Origin: Bacteroidales bacterium UBA6229
GTDB taxonomy: Bacteria > Bacteroidota > Bacteroidia > Bacteroidales > F082
Assembly: GCA_002440975.1 (NCBI GenBank)
Contig: DJWN01000058.1
Location: 1-27,061 of the forward strand
Direction of reading: 5' to 3'
Length of the DNA: 27,061 nucleotides
Shown: piece after piece, positions 15,751-25,600 of the stretch
Layout: each line of letters starts with the position of its first letter
How positions within the stretch are numbered: the stretch's first letter is position 1
Notes under the pieces: model-generated
The model's database searches: none
The model's input: the letters and a program-made list of their open reading frames with translations, nothing else
What the model was told of the DNA's origin: nothing
Position numbers and translations under genes: made by a program

Positions 15751-16509
15751 TTAAGGGTTAGAAAATCCAAGAATTAATTGATTTTGAATACATTGATCAA
15801 GAAATCTCATCGCCTGGGGCAGGTAATCCGACTTGTAAGCGATTTGCAAAGAGGAACAGCTTAGTTTCACCAAAGTATTTAAATCCATCTTAACACCTTC
15901 ATGTAACAGCGCGATCATTTGCGCAGTTAGCGGTGAGAGATTGGTAAAAAGCACCTTGCCACTTTCGGGATGCCGATGGAGGCTCACAAAAAAGTTGGAG
16001 CGGTCGTTAATACTGATTGTTCCGGCCGGTTTCAAATACACCGGAAAATGAAAATGCAACAGCTCCATCTCGGGATTAATGACGATATGGTCATTTTCAA
16101 CATCTCCGTTCAAAGGCATCTCCACTTTATTGTCGGGCATCATATAGACCGCTATTTCAGCCCACTCAAAATGCATCAGTTCGAGCAGGAATGGATATTT
16201 CCGTTGAAGTTGCGCATAGTTTTTATCAACAAAAGCGATGAGTGCTTCAGGCATTCTCCATAGCTGCGGTGATTCCATTGCACCACTCCGATAAAAATCC
16301 TTCACCACCACTGTCCATTCCCTTTCAGCCAATAGATTTTTGGTGAGCGGATAAGCTGCATTGATGGCCTCCTCTGCTACATGGAACACCATACGACGGT
16401 AATGCTCCAGTGCTTCCGGCCGCGAAAGTTTACTTTTAAAAGCTTTCTCCTGCCGGATGGCATTGGCGAAAGCCGATTGTGTTTTAAAGGTCTTAACTGT
16501 GACTGGCAT
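15751..16509 (-). CDS. DUF2063 (HvfC/BufC-type) partner of MNIO
   Basis: 252 residues. The N-terminal domain (about 1-100) is DUF2063 (PF09836), with FKTQSAFANAIRQEKAF and RRMVFHVAEEAINAAYPLTKNLL. A C-terminal beta-rich region (about 120-250) includes LLHFHFPVYLKP and FFVSLHRHPESGKVLF. HvfC/BufC proteins bind the peptide precursor and deliver it to the DUF692 enzyme, forming a heterodimer with it. The start overlaps the end of the MNIO gene by 17 bp, so the two are coupled. Cytoplasmic. Its stop is followed directly by the P460-like remnant. Confidence 0.88.
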   Translation of the reverse strand: MPVTVKTFKTQSAFANAIRQEKAFKSKLSRPEALEHYRRMVFHVAEEAINAAYPLTKNLLAEREWTVVVKDFYRSGAMESPQLWRMPEALIAFVDKNYAQLQRKYPFLLELMHFEWAEIAVYMMPDNKVEMPLNGDVENDHIVINPEMELLHFHFPVYLKPAGTISINDRSNFFVSLHRHPESGKVLFTNLSPLTAQMIALLHEGVKMDLNTLVKLSCSSLQIAYKSDYLPQAMRFLDQCIQNQLILGFSNP

Positions 16510-17326
16510 CGTACTGAGGTTTTAAGGCTTGTTGCTGAATGTGTCGGAGTCGCTGTAATTCATGCTGCATCTCTTGTAATTCGGGGATATTGAAATCTCG
16601 CTCCAGCAGAACCGGAACCGGACGGCCAATTTGCTTCATAGCAAAGGAAAACAGTTCATATACCGGATCAATAATAGGCTGCCCATGGGTGTCGATAATC
16701 AGATCATCAGCTACCTGCTCGTGGCCTGCCATGTGGATATAGCGCACACGCTCGAGGGGCAATTCGCGAATAAAAGCTTCTGGATTGTAGTTGTGATTGA
16801 AGCCATTGACATAAATATTGTTTACATCCAGCAACAAATCACAGTCGGCATCATCCAGTATGGCATTCACAAATTCCAGTTCAGAAAGTTCAGGTGTTAC
16901 AGCAGTATAATAACTCACAATCTCGATGGCGATACGGCGTTCCAAAATTTCCTGCACTTCGCGTATGCGTCCGCTCACGTGCCTTACAGCTTCAGCAGTA
17001 AATGGAATTGGCAGCAACTCGTACAAATGCGCATTATCACATTTGGCAAAGCTCAGGTGTTCGGAATAGAGCGTCGCGCCGGTTTCGTTAAGAAACTGTT
17101 TGATTTTACGAACAAAATTATAATCCAATGGATCAGGGCTGCCGATGCTGAGCGAAAGGCCGTGTGTAAAAAGCGGATAACGCTCCAAAGCCTTGTCGAG
17201 CTGTTTTTTCCAATAGCCACCCACCTCGATCCAGTTTTCAGGAGCTACCTCGATAAAATCAGGGGTAAGAAGTTTTGTTGCCAGTAATTCATCTGCAAAA
17301 TCACGTCGAAAGCCAATGCCAGTCAT
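16493..17326 (-). CDS. DUF692 multinuclear non-heme iron oxidase (MNIO)
   Basis: 277 residues, TIM-barrel DUF692 enzyme of the MbnB/BufB/HvfB class. Candidate metal ligands appear in the family's order: H55 (THGLSLS), E89 and H90 (YSEHLSF), E135 (IAIEIVS), D167 and N169 or N170 (DVNNIYVN), H198 and H202 (IHMAGH), D212 and H214 (DTHG), E242 (LLERD). These enzymes use iron clusters and oxygen to change cysteines of a ribosomal peptide; for EGKCG-type precursors the reported product is a thiooxazole that binds copper. The precursor is the gene upstream (17826-17413) and the DUF2063 partner overlaps downstream. The organism therefore probably sees oxygen at least at times. Confidence 0.92.
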   Translation of the reverse strand: MTGIGFRRDFADELLATKLLTPDFIEVAPENWIEVGGYWKKQLDKALERYPLFTHGLSLSIGSPDPLDYNFVRKIKQFLNETGATLYSEHLSFAKCDNAHLYELLPIPFTAEAVRHVSGRIREVQEILERRIAIEIVSYYTAVTPELSELEFVNAILDDADCDLLLDVNNIYVNGFNHNYNPEAFIRELPLERVRYIHMAGHEQVADDLIIDTHGQPIIDPVYELFSFAMKQIGRPVPVLLERDFNIPELQEMQHELQRLRHIQQQALKPQYDASHS

Positions 17327-17365
17327 AGGGAAAGTTTTAAACTAAGGTTAAAGAAAAAGAGAAAG

Positions 17366-17397
17366 AAAGTGCAAGCTATCGAAACAGCATGCACTTT
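17366..17397 (-). terminator. Attenuating hairpin between precursor and MNIO genes
   Basis: Minus strand: AAAGTGCATGC (17397-17387) pairs with GCTTGCACTTT (17376-17366) with one mismatch, loop of 10, followed by a pyrimidine-rich tract (CTTTCTCTTTTTC). It lies just after the precursor stop (17413). A partial terminator here would raise precursor mRNA over enzyme mRNA, as expected for a peptide substrate. Confidence 0.6.
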
Positions 17398-17412
17398 ATT
17401 GTCAATAGCAAT

Positions 17413-17826
17413 TTAGAAAGTTCCGCACTTGCCTTCGCCACATTTGGCTTCAGCACCTTTGCTTTCCGATTTTTTCTCTGCTTTCTTTTCAACTTTTACA
17501 TCAGCTTTCTTTTCAGAAGACTTTTCAGCTTTCTTTTCGCCTTCTCCACATTTTCCTTCGCCACATTTGGCTTCCTTGGTTTTGCTCTCCTTAGTTTTGC
17601 TTTCCTTGGCAGCTTCACCGCACTTGCCCTCACCACATTTCAGCTCAAACATAAGATCTGGGATGGGCGTGAAAATATCGGTACTTAAAGCAGTTCTCAC
17701 TTCGCTGCCAGAACCCAGCAAATTGGCTGTGAAGGCGTTTTCAGCTTGTACATTAAGAGCAGCCCCACCGCTAATCAATGCGCCGGCTACTAAGGTAGTT
17801 TTGATAAAGTTTTTTTGATTTTTCAT
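17413..17826 (-). CDS. HvfA/bufferin-like RiPP precursor with EGKCG repeats
   Basis: 137 residues. Residues 1-28 are a signal peptide (ends NVQA|E), so the product is exported. Residues 30-60 form the conserved NAFTANLLGSGSEVRTAL leader region. The rest is a core with three CGEGKCG units: C64/C69, C88/C93 and C129/C134, each in E-x-K-C-G context, separated by Lys/Glu/Ser-rich linkers (the last about 34 residues) and ending EGKCGTF. All six cysteines lie in these motifs. EGKCG is the signature of HvfA-type precursors whose cysteines are oxidised by DUF692 enzymes to thiooxazoles; copper binding is the expected role. A DUF692/DUF2063 pair follows 86 bp downstream, and an ECF-type promoter precedes it. 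Identification is firm, the exact product is inferred. Confidence 0.88.
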   Translation of the reverse strand: MKNQKNFIKTTLVAGALISGGAALNVQAENAFTANLLGSGSEVRTALSTDIFTPIPDLMFELKCGEGKCGEAAKESKTKESKTKEAKCGEGKCGEGEKKAEKSSEKKADVKVEKKAEKKSESKGAEAKCGEGKCGTF

Positions 17827-17877
17827 TGTTACAGGTTTATTAATGTTTCGAACGATGTTAGATTAGATTCACTAAGC

Positions 17878-17905
17878 CAGTCGTCCGATTCTAAAAAACC
17901 TGACA
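17878..17905 (-). promoter_or_regulatory. ECF-type promoter before RiPP precursor
   Basis: Minus strand: TGTCAGG (17905-17899), 15-bp spacer, CGACTG (17883-17878), then 51 bp to the ATG at 17826. It starts 3 bp past the anti-sigma stop, so the precursor and enzyme genes can be transcribed apart from the sigma/anti-sigma genes. Confidence 0.75.
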
Positions 17906-17908
17906 GCA

Positions 17909-18196
17909 TCAGCTAAATTTTTCTGTATCCAGTTTTCCTTTTAATCTAATAATACGCTGATCATCTGTGTTTCGATCCTCAGAAATATTTTCTTCATGCA
18001 GGGCTTTTAATTCCTGCTCAAGCACCACATCAAGCAATTCGCTCTGCTTCTGGTAATTGCGGCAGGCATCACAAACACGGGTATGCAGATAAAGCTGTAC
18101 CTTTTCTGCAGGACTTAACGAAAACACAGTTTTCTTCTCAATCAGCTCTGTTGCTTTATGGCAAGAGAGCATTAAAGTATTCAATATCTTATTCAT
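17909..18196 (-). CDS. Zinc-finger (ZAS-like) anti-sigma factor
   Basis: 95 residues from the ATG at 18196, which overlaps the sigma factor stop as ATGA. A TTG four codons upstream is the only alternative and less likely. The zinc anti-sigma pattern H-xxx-C-xx-C is present as H38, C42 and C45 in LHTRVCDACRNY, with an upstream CH pair (C12-H13, SCHKATELI). The rest is a helical, charged tail without a membrane segment, so it is cytoplasmic. Such proteins hold an ECF sigma factor inactive until thiol oxidation or metal change releases zinc, which suits a copper- or thiol-linked operon. The signal is inferred. Confidence 0.82.
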   Translation of the reverse strand: MNKILNTLMLSCHKATELIEKKTVFSLSPAEKVQLYLHTRVCDACRNYQKQSELLDVVLEQELKALHEENISEDRNTDDQRIIRLKGKLDTEKFS

Positions 18197-18771
18197 GCTG
18201 CAAACCAATTTTGTTCAATACATGCTCGCAACTGAAGTTTTGCCCTGTGCAGGATCTGCCAGAAGTTAGCCTGACTGATACCAAGGTCTTCGCAAATTGC
18301 GGGTCCTTTTTTTTCTTGTAAATATTTCAACTTCATAGCCACAGACCATTGTTCGGGCAATTGATCCATGCAATAAAACAAAATCTGTCGAAACTGTTCG
18401 TTATCAAGCAACTCTTCTTCATGAGCCGACCAATCACCAGGCTTTTGCACCACGTTCCAGCTTTGATGCTTATCAAAAAACTGTCCTAAGAAATCTTCCT
18501 GCTGATTGCCCGCATCCACATACTGCATCTTATATTTTTGCCGAAAGTGATCCATGATTTTATGCTTCAAAATAGAAAAAAGCCATGCTTTGGGATTTTT
18601 CCCTTCAAAACTATTCAGTGCATGAAAAGCTGCCACAAATGTGTCCTGCACCAAATCTTCGGCAATGATTTGATTGCCGGTGCGCCTAAAGGCCCACGCA
18701 TGCAGTTGGTTGGCATATTCAACTATCCAACTATCGAGTAGCTTTCGTTTATCTGTTTTTTGGTCATTCAT
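18193..18771 (-). CDS. ECF-type RNA polymerase sigma factor
   Basis: 192 residues. Region 2 spans about 15-85 with AEDLVQDTFVAAFHALNSF and KNPKAWLFSILKHKIMDHFRQKY; region 4 spans about 130-185 with DQLPEQWSVAMKLKYLQEKKGPAICEDLG and a helix-turn-helix (SQANFWQILHRAKLQLRACIEQNW). There is no region 1 or 3, which defines the extracytoplasmic function class. It is followed by its anti-sigma factor with an ATGA overlap. Six matching promoter elements in the window, one directly after the pair, make it the likely regulator of them. A housekeeping-type promoter lies immediately upstream of its own start. Confidence 0.92.
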   Translation of the reverse strand: MNDQKTDKRKLLDSWIVEYANQLHAWAFRRTGNQIIAEDLVQDTFVAAFHALNSFEGKNPKAWLFSILKHKIMDHFRQKYKMQYVDAGNQQEDFLGQFFDKHQSWNVVQKPGDWSAHEEELLDNEQFRQILFYCMDQLPEQWSVAMKLKYLQEKKGPAICEDLGISQANFWQILHRAKLQLRACIEQNWFAA

Positions 18772-18776
18772 AGGCT

Positions 18777-18806
18777 CAAAAGTACAATCCTTTTGCTAAA
18801 AAACAA
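18777..18806 (-). promoter_or_regulatory. Candidate sigma-ABfr promoter of sigma operon
   Basis: Minus strand: TTG (18806-18804), 19-bp spacer, TACTTTTG (18784-18777), an exact TAnnTTTG match. The ATG at 18771 is only 5 bp from the box, so a transcript from it would be leaderless or nearly so. The AT-rich context lowers confidence. Confidence 0.45.
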
Positions 18807-19454
18807 CTAATTCACGACCAATACTTTACCTTTTGCCCTGATAATTTTTTCTGACGAAACGATTTCGAACACATATATTCCAGCTTTCAAATAAGCATCC
18901 GGGATTTGAAATGTGTTTGTATTTTGCACATCCTCCCACATTAACAAACCATTTAGGCTAAAAATGCGCAATCGCGCAATTTCAAAAGAAGGGTTGTTAA
19001 AAGCAATCACACCACCACCTCGAAAAGGATGTGGGATAATTTGGTAACCTTGCTTTGAAAAGTCGTACACGATAAGCTCTTCAATATGCGAAAATCCCAG
19101 ATTTCCCAGTTCCAGTTTGTAATAGTTTTTACGATTCAGCAAAGGCATTGTATCCCAAAATTCATAGGAAACCGCCGAATAAGGACTTCCACATATTCCG
19201 CCTATGTCACCTATTTGATTATATTCAATTCCATCGGCCGAGCGATAAACACGTACCCCATCACAGGTGTTTCCGGAAGCAATAATCCAATTAAGGTAAA
19301 CTTTTCCATTGGCTTCGGTTGCCGAAAAAGCATTGAGATACGGCAATTGCTGGGAATACAAAGAGGATGTTCCGTGTAAAGAAACCATTAAAAAAAACAG
19401 GCTTACTAAAACTTCATGCCCAAAATTTGAAATACTTTTATTCGCTTTTGTCAT
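18807..19454 (-). CDS. Small secreted T9SS sorting-domain protein
   Basis: 215 residues from the ATG at 19454 (MTKANKSISNFGHEVLV); a TTG at 19484 lies inside the promoter element and is rejected. A signal peptide ends near SLYSQ. A fibronectin-III-like segment (about 40-120: NAFSATEANGKVYLNWI, CDGVRVYRSADGIEYNQI) has two cysteines. The T9SS type A-like sorting domain is at the end (about 140-215: RLRIFSLNGLLMWEDV, KAGIYVFEIVSSEKI). It is probably a surface or secreted protein of unknown role. It stands directly upstream of the sigma factor (35 bp) and has the ECF-type promoter. Confidence 0.75.
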   Translation of the reverse strand: MTKANKSISNFGHEVLVSLFFLMVSLHGTSSLYSQQLPYLNAFSATEANGKVYLNWIIASGNTCDGVRVYRSADGIEYNQIGDIGGICGSPYSAVSYEFWDTMPLLNRKNYYKLELGNLGFSHIEELIVYDFSKQGYQIIPHPFRGGGVIAFNNPSFEIARLRIFSLNGLLMWEDVQNTNTFQIPDAYLKAGIYVFEIVSSEKIIRAKGKVLVVN

Positions 19455-19466
19455 ATCCAATAAGTA

Positions 19467-19493
19467 TAGTCGTAAAAAAACCAAAACCTGACA
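19467..19493 (-). promoter_or_regulatory. ECF-type promoter before small T9SS protein
   Basis: Minus strand: TGTCAGG (19493-19487), 14-bp spacer, CGACTA (19472-19467), then 12 bp to the ATG at 19454. The short distance implies a very short leader. This location excludes the upstream TTG as start. Confidence 0.7.
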
Positions 19494-19582
19494 ATCTTTT
19501 GCTGAGTTTTTAGCTTATAAAGCAGTCAATTAATTGCGGCTTAATCATAACGATTGGATTAAGAGATTGCTTTTGTATTATC

Positions 19583-19618
19583 AAAACCTCAACGGTTTTT
19601 AAAAACCTTTGAGGTTTT
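19583..19618. repeat. 36-bp inverted repeat, possible second terminator
   Basis: AAAACCTCAACGGTTTTT (19583-19600) and AAAAACCTTTGAGGTTTT (19601-19618) are inverted repeats with one mismatch. With A/T-rich ends on both strands it could act as a bidirectional terminator between the giant gene and the small T9SS gene. Confidence 0.6.
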
Positions 19619-19622
19619 AGTT

Positions 19623-19653
19623 ATAAAAAAAGGGAGCACCTTGCGGCACTCCC
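19623..19653 (-). terminator. Intrinsic terminator of giant T9SS gene
   Basis: Minus strand: GGGAGTGCC (19653-19645), GCAA tetraloop (19644-19641), GGTGCTCCC (19640-19632); nine pairs with two G-T wobbles, followed by seven T then ATAA (19631 down). It lies 37 bp past the stop codon. Confidence 0.85.
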
Positions 19654-19689
19654 CTTTTTGTTTTGAAGTTTTAATAACTTCTATGTGGT

Positions 19690-22600
19690 TTATCTAACGA
19701 TAGTCAGACGTTTTGTTACAACACCTTCGGTAGTTTCGATACGAATTATATAAACACCGGCTTCATAAGCACTGGTATTCAGATCATAACGCATGTCACC
19801 TTCCATACCACGGTCGATTACCAACTGACCAACAGCATTCATCACAGTGATGCGATTCATCTGTGCAGATTCAATCACAACATTGTTAGAAGCCGGGTTA
19901 GGATAAACGCGGGTATTGTTCAGGCCGAATTCGTTTGTATTGGTAACAAATACCGTTACAAAGTCATCCTCTGGATTGTCGAGTGCCATAGCGGGCTCTG
20001 ATTCGCAACCATCAGTATCGCTGCCATAAACGGCAGTTACCTGATAGTAGTAACCCATCTGAGCATCAACATCGGTATCAAAGTAGCAATACTCAGTTTC
20101 GTCCGGAACAGAAGCAACAGTTGTTAATAATTCATAGTCAGCTGCGCCAAATTCCATACGGTAGATGTTAAATCCGGTAAGTGCACGACCTGCACTATTT
20201 TCAACAGGATCAACAGCAACTACTGATGAATAATCTGTTCCATGTGCATTGTTGCTGAAGTCAGCAGCAATTGAAACTTCACTACTGTGTGTGCCAGCAC
20301 CAATTTCGGCAATTCTGCCATCAGGATAACGTACAACGGCACGGATGAGGTAAGCTTCTGACCATGTACTCCAAGAGCCGCTAACGAAATCCCATGAGCG
20401 ACCATTATTGTAACCGGCATCATAGCCAAGGTAAGTAGTAGCATTAAGTGAACCAAATCCAACTACAAAGTCACCGGTAACCTGGAAATTCTCATCAGAA
20501 ATGTCAACTACTACCCAATCCTCAACAGCTGCATTTGCAGGTTCGGTGTACAACAGGGTAGTTCCTGGTGATGTACCATTCCAGCCGTAAACTTCTGCAT
20601 TGAAATTAGATCCGTCTGAAGTATAGAATTTCAGCTGCAATACTTGTGCAGGACCAGCAGGCGACATATGTGTAGCCATTGTATTACCAGTATAGGAATA
20701 ACCACCAGTCACAGCGTTATTATCATATACAAGTTCTACATCGCCACCAACAGGTTGATCTGTGATTTCCCAGCAAACCATTGCACCAAATTCATCTTCT
20801 GAGTTGAAAGTATATTCACCGGTAAGATTAAATGGAGCAACACATTCGCGGAACACACAGATATTGTCAATATTCCAGTTAATCACGTCAAAGCTATTCA
20901 AACCAACAGCAGCAAAGCGTACCCAGAATACTTCACCTTTAGCGTAATCCGAAATATTAACTTTAGTAGTTGTATAGCTAAAGCTACCATCAGCATTATC
21001 AAATGTTGAAACGGTATGCCATGCCAAACCATCAAATACCTGCGCCATCATCATCTCGTCTCCGGTAGCATTACGGTTTGCAAGTGCGATATCAAATTCA
21101 AGATAAACTGAACCTTCGGTCATGCTGGCAGCATTAATTGGTGCACTGGTAAGTGTTGACATATACTCAGTACCCGGATTTGGATCCCAGTTCCACTGAG
21201 CAGACGGAGCTCCATTACCAGTTTGGCTTGAGATAACCCAGTTATCGCTTGATTTAACCCAACCATTAAAGTCAAAGGTTCCCTGAGTCCAGTCTTCACA
21301 GAATGGCAAATCATAACCCCAAACAACACATACTTCGTGTGGTCCTTCAGTTCTCGATTCACCAATCTCACCCGGGAAGCCATAGCTTGTCAGGTCATAT
21401 ACTGCAGTAACCTCATAGTCATAGCAACCAGGCATTACGTCAGAATCAACATAATAGAAGAAATCTTCTATTGTACCACCATCAAAAGGTGTGCTGCCAA
21501 TATAGTCTCCATCACGGTAAACGTTGAATGACATCAATCCTGCAGGAGGCATATCTGCACTTTCGGTAAGAAGTGCTCTAATATTCCAGTTGTAGTTTAA
21601 GGCTGAGTTAAGGTCGGTGAGTAATACCCAATCACCATTCCAACGTACCCACATGCCATCAGGATTAGCAGGACCTGCATCACAACCAGCAGGGAAGCCG
21701 CTAGTATATTCAAGGTCATATCCAACCCACAGGTCACCAGCGGTAACAAACAATGGCTCATCAAGCGTTACAGTAACCCAGCTTCCCGGTACAGCTGTAA
21801 ATTCCTGTTCGTGCAACAAGGCACCAGGTGAGGTAGCAGTACCTTCACCAAAAATCTCAAGGGTAAGTGAAGTTGCAGCATCAAAGATATAAACATCTAC
21901 TGATTGAAGTAATCTTCCAACGTGAGGGGCAACCATTGCAGCAGGGAAACGGGCAGAAACAGCAAACGGAGTGCCACCAGCACCGATAGCATCGTCATTA
22001 TCACCGTCATAATGCAGTACTACATCTTCTCTGCTTGTCATTGGTGCTCCACCAGCATGTGAAAGTTTTGCCAATTCGAAGGTGCCACCATTAACAGGGT
22101 AAGAGATAACTTCTGTTACTTCTATCTCCACTCCAACATTATTGGAATATGATGTAACAAGCTCTCCACCTGCGTAAGGAGGATTCCACATCAAAGGAAC
22201 ATCATTAGTATTTGCGATATACTCGTCACCTAGATTACGTGGTGGATACAGGAAGGTTGAAGTGAAGGTATAATATACTGGTTCACTTTCGCCACAAGCT
22301 GAGGTAGCACGTACTTCGGCCACATATTCCTGTCCAAATTCAAGATCCACATAAGTGTAGGTAGTTACATCAGCTGCAGTAGAACCAACCAATCCGCCAT
22401 CCAGATATACATTGTATCCGTTAGGAGGAGTAGCTCCGATATAGGCTTTCACATTATCAACTGCCATACCGTATGCCCATGCACCATTGTCAACATAATA
22501 CAGTCCAACATATACAGTAGGTTCGCCGGCTAATTCATCCAGGTTAATTACCAGACTTTGCCATGCAGATGCATTACCTTCGATTGGGTAAATAAAGTTC

Positions 22601-25600
22601 CACTCAGCACCGTTAGTACTGTAGATTACATAAGCTTCTTCACCGCCTGAGGCCATGAAAAATGCATCCAGACTAACACTTAATCCGTCTGTTTCAGAAA
22701 GATCAAATACAGGTAATACCAAGGCTGTTTCTGTTGCAAAGCCACTATTTGCATCATCATCAACGAGAGCAAACCAACCGTCACCGGTAAGTGGAGCAGG
22801 AATAGTCCAGAATCCTCTAACAAGTACGTTAGTGTGTTCCCAAGGAGCACCACCACCAACGATCTGCCAGCCAGCAGCAGGGAATTCAGCATCTTCGTCA
22901 AATCCTTCATTCAAAAATTCAACGTAAGGTGAATCCCAGGTAGCTTCGAGTGTGAGCGGATCAACAACAAGGTTACGTGGTTTGTTTGGAGGTGTTTCGA
23001 AGAGAATTACATCTTCTTCATAATCATCATAAATCCAGATATCATGATGATTATAGGCGATATAACCCATTTTTGTTACTAACAGATCATACGTTCCGTC
23101 GATAACGCTGTCGAACACAACAAGTCCTGATGCATCAACAGTTACTTCAAACTCCATATAAGGATAATTCTGACCAACCAATTGGAGGTTAGCACCTTCT
23201 GGTGATTCACCGTCGCACTGACTTACATTAAATACTACTTCATTATGCATCTTATGTGCAACAATGTTTGAATAAGTAATATCTGAAGTATCAGTATTGG
23301 AGTAAACCGCTTCTACACCATAAGCATAGAATCCTGCAGGAAGGTTGCCAAAGTTCATATCGGTATATGACTGAGCAGAAAGTGCCTGCAGCACGAGGTG
23401 TACACCATCAGCAGGCATGATTCCATTATCAGGGTCAATACCACTAATGCGTGTCAATACATATTTTTCCAGTACGCGTTCGTAGTCAGTAGCTACAAGG
23501 ATAGGAATATAACGTCCTTCTCCCTGAACACCAACAGGATAAACGGCAGGAGCCATTGCATTGTATGTGCTGGCATCAAGTTTGCCTCCATAAACATTCA
23601 CAGGCTCTGATTCGGCACGTGTTACGTTTGGTCCGGGACCACTAACAATTGCACGGATCATCATATCCTGGAAAGTAGAAACCATCCAGGCACCGTTTGA
23701 TGCTTTTACATATGATCTGAAAGCAGTAGGTGCATCTGTATCAATTCCAACAGGTGCTGCATTGGGTGCATTTTGTAATTGACGATAGGCAATATAGAAA
23801 TCACCTTCTTCAATTGTTACATCCAATCCACTGAAATGTACCCAACCGTAGTCGTCAACTGTTACAACAACACTACCAAGTTCTTCACCAGGTAATCCGT
23901 CAGTACCCGTATTATCCAATACTACCAATTCCATATCCTTTCCAAGGAAGTTAGCATTGGCAGGATAGCTTCCATCGCCAACATAAATGTGGCCACCTTC
24001 AACAGTTGCAGGGTATCCGGCAGGTGTGAATTTCACAGCTGACATACCACCAGTAACGTTCCAACCAAAATAGTTTTCGGCAGAACCATCATCATAAGCA
24101 ACCAAATAGGGTCCCATTGGAAGTGTCCAGGTAACATCGCATTGTGTATCGGCCTGGTTAGGATCAGCATAAACCATGCTTACCGGATAAGGTGCTTCGC
24201 AAAGCTCAAAATCAATTGTAGCTGCTTGAGCAATAAAATCAGTAACTGTAACTGACTGGTATCCGGGTTTGCTAGCTGTTACGTTATAATCAGTATCTTC
24301 ATCAACATAAAGCATATAGCTACCGTTAGGAGCCGTTTCGGTTGTGAATACCACATCAGGATCGCCAACCTTTTCGGCTGTGATAGTAACGCGGCTTAAA
24401 GGCTGACCTGTATTACAATCTTTTACCATACCATCAATAGCAGCAGGTACTTCAACAATCATGTTGTTGAACACACTATAAGTAAGTGTTCTGCTTCTGC
24501 CTGATTCATTAGATTCGAATGTAACTTCCTGGAAATAGGAACCTTCGCCATAACCATTTGAAGAGTAAGTAAGAACAACTTCTGCAATATCGCCGGGTTG
24601 AATTTCACCACTCATTGGGTTGATATCAACAACGAAGTCAGCTGCAACAAATACCAGGCCGGCAGGAATGCCACCCGCACCGGATTCGCCATAAATCAGC
24701 TCACCATTACAATCCAGAATGCTATAACGACACTCGCTATCAAAGCTACCGCTTGTCCAAACACCTGTGATTTCTGCACCAGGGAGCACATCGAATTCTA
24801 CAGAATTTGAAGTTCCCGAAGCAATAGTACCGGTTACGGCAAATTCGCCATTAACATAAATATCAAGTGCAGCGCCGTTCCATCCATCACCCCAAGTATC
24901 TGTCATACTAAGCGTGTAGGTTGCACAAGGTGCTGGTACAGGATTGAAGTTATAAGTCAATACGCCTTGTCCCCAGAAATCGTCGGCAAACAATACTCCT
25001 GCCGGAATACCAGCTACCGGGCTTGGGCTGGAGAACACAATATTATTATCCATATCGCGGATATTATACCTGCATTCGCTATCATAAGAACCAGGATTCC
25101 AGGTTCCTGTAATTTCAAGGCCTGAAGCAACGTCAAATTCGGCATAACCGGGGCCGCTTCCACTGGCAAGTGTAGCATTCACGGCAAATACCCCATCCAC
25201 ATAAACATCCAGTGAAGCACCATTCCAGCCATCACCCCAGGTATCAAACATTTCTACCCTGTATTGAACACCACCATCCGGAGGAGTACAATTCTGAATC
25301 TCAAGGGTAACTTGTTTTTGTTCGTCAGGCCATTGTGTATTTACAAGGCTGTTACCAAGAGGCAAGCAAAGTTGTGGTTCGAACCATTCAACCACTGCGG
25401 GGCCGGTTATAACACCATCACCTTCAACAAAAACTGGCTGAACAGAATAGGCATAAGCACCAAAGCTTGGAAGCGTTTCCTCTATCATTGTTTCGCTGGT
25501 GGTAGTTAAAACCTGGCCATTGCGTAAAACGCGGTAGTAATCCAAATTTGGTGCCCTCAGGCCACTCCACATTACTCTTACTTCTCCGGTTGCTTCATCA

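Noticed and set aside
17389..17818. Two plus-strand frames across the RiPP precursor, rich in Phe, Leu and Ser
   Set aside because: They are the antisense of the repeated Lys/Glu/Cys codons of the precursor; they have no start signals or known motifs.
18197..18208. Upstream TTG start for the anti-sigma factor
   Set aside because: The ATG at 18196 overlaps the sigma stop as ATGA, the usual coupled arrangement.
19455..19484. TTG start for the small T9SS protein
   Set aside because: It would lie inside the spacer of the promoter element at 19467-19493.
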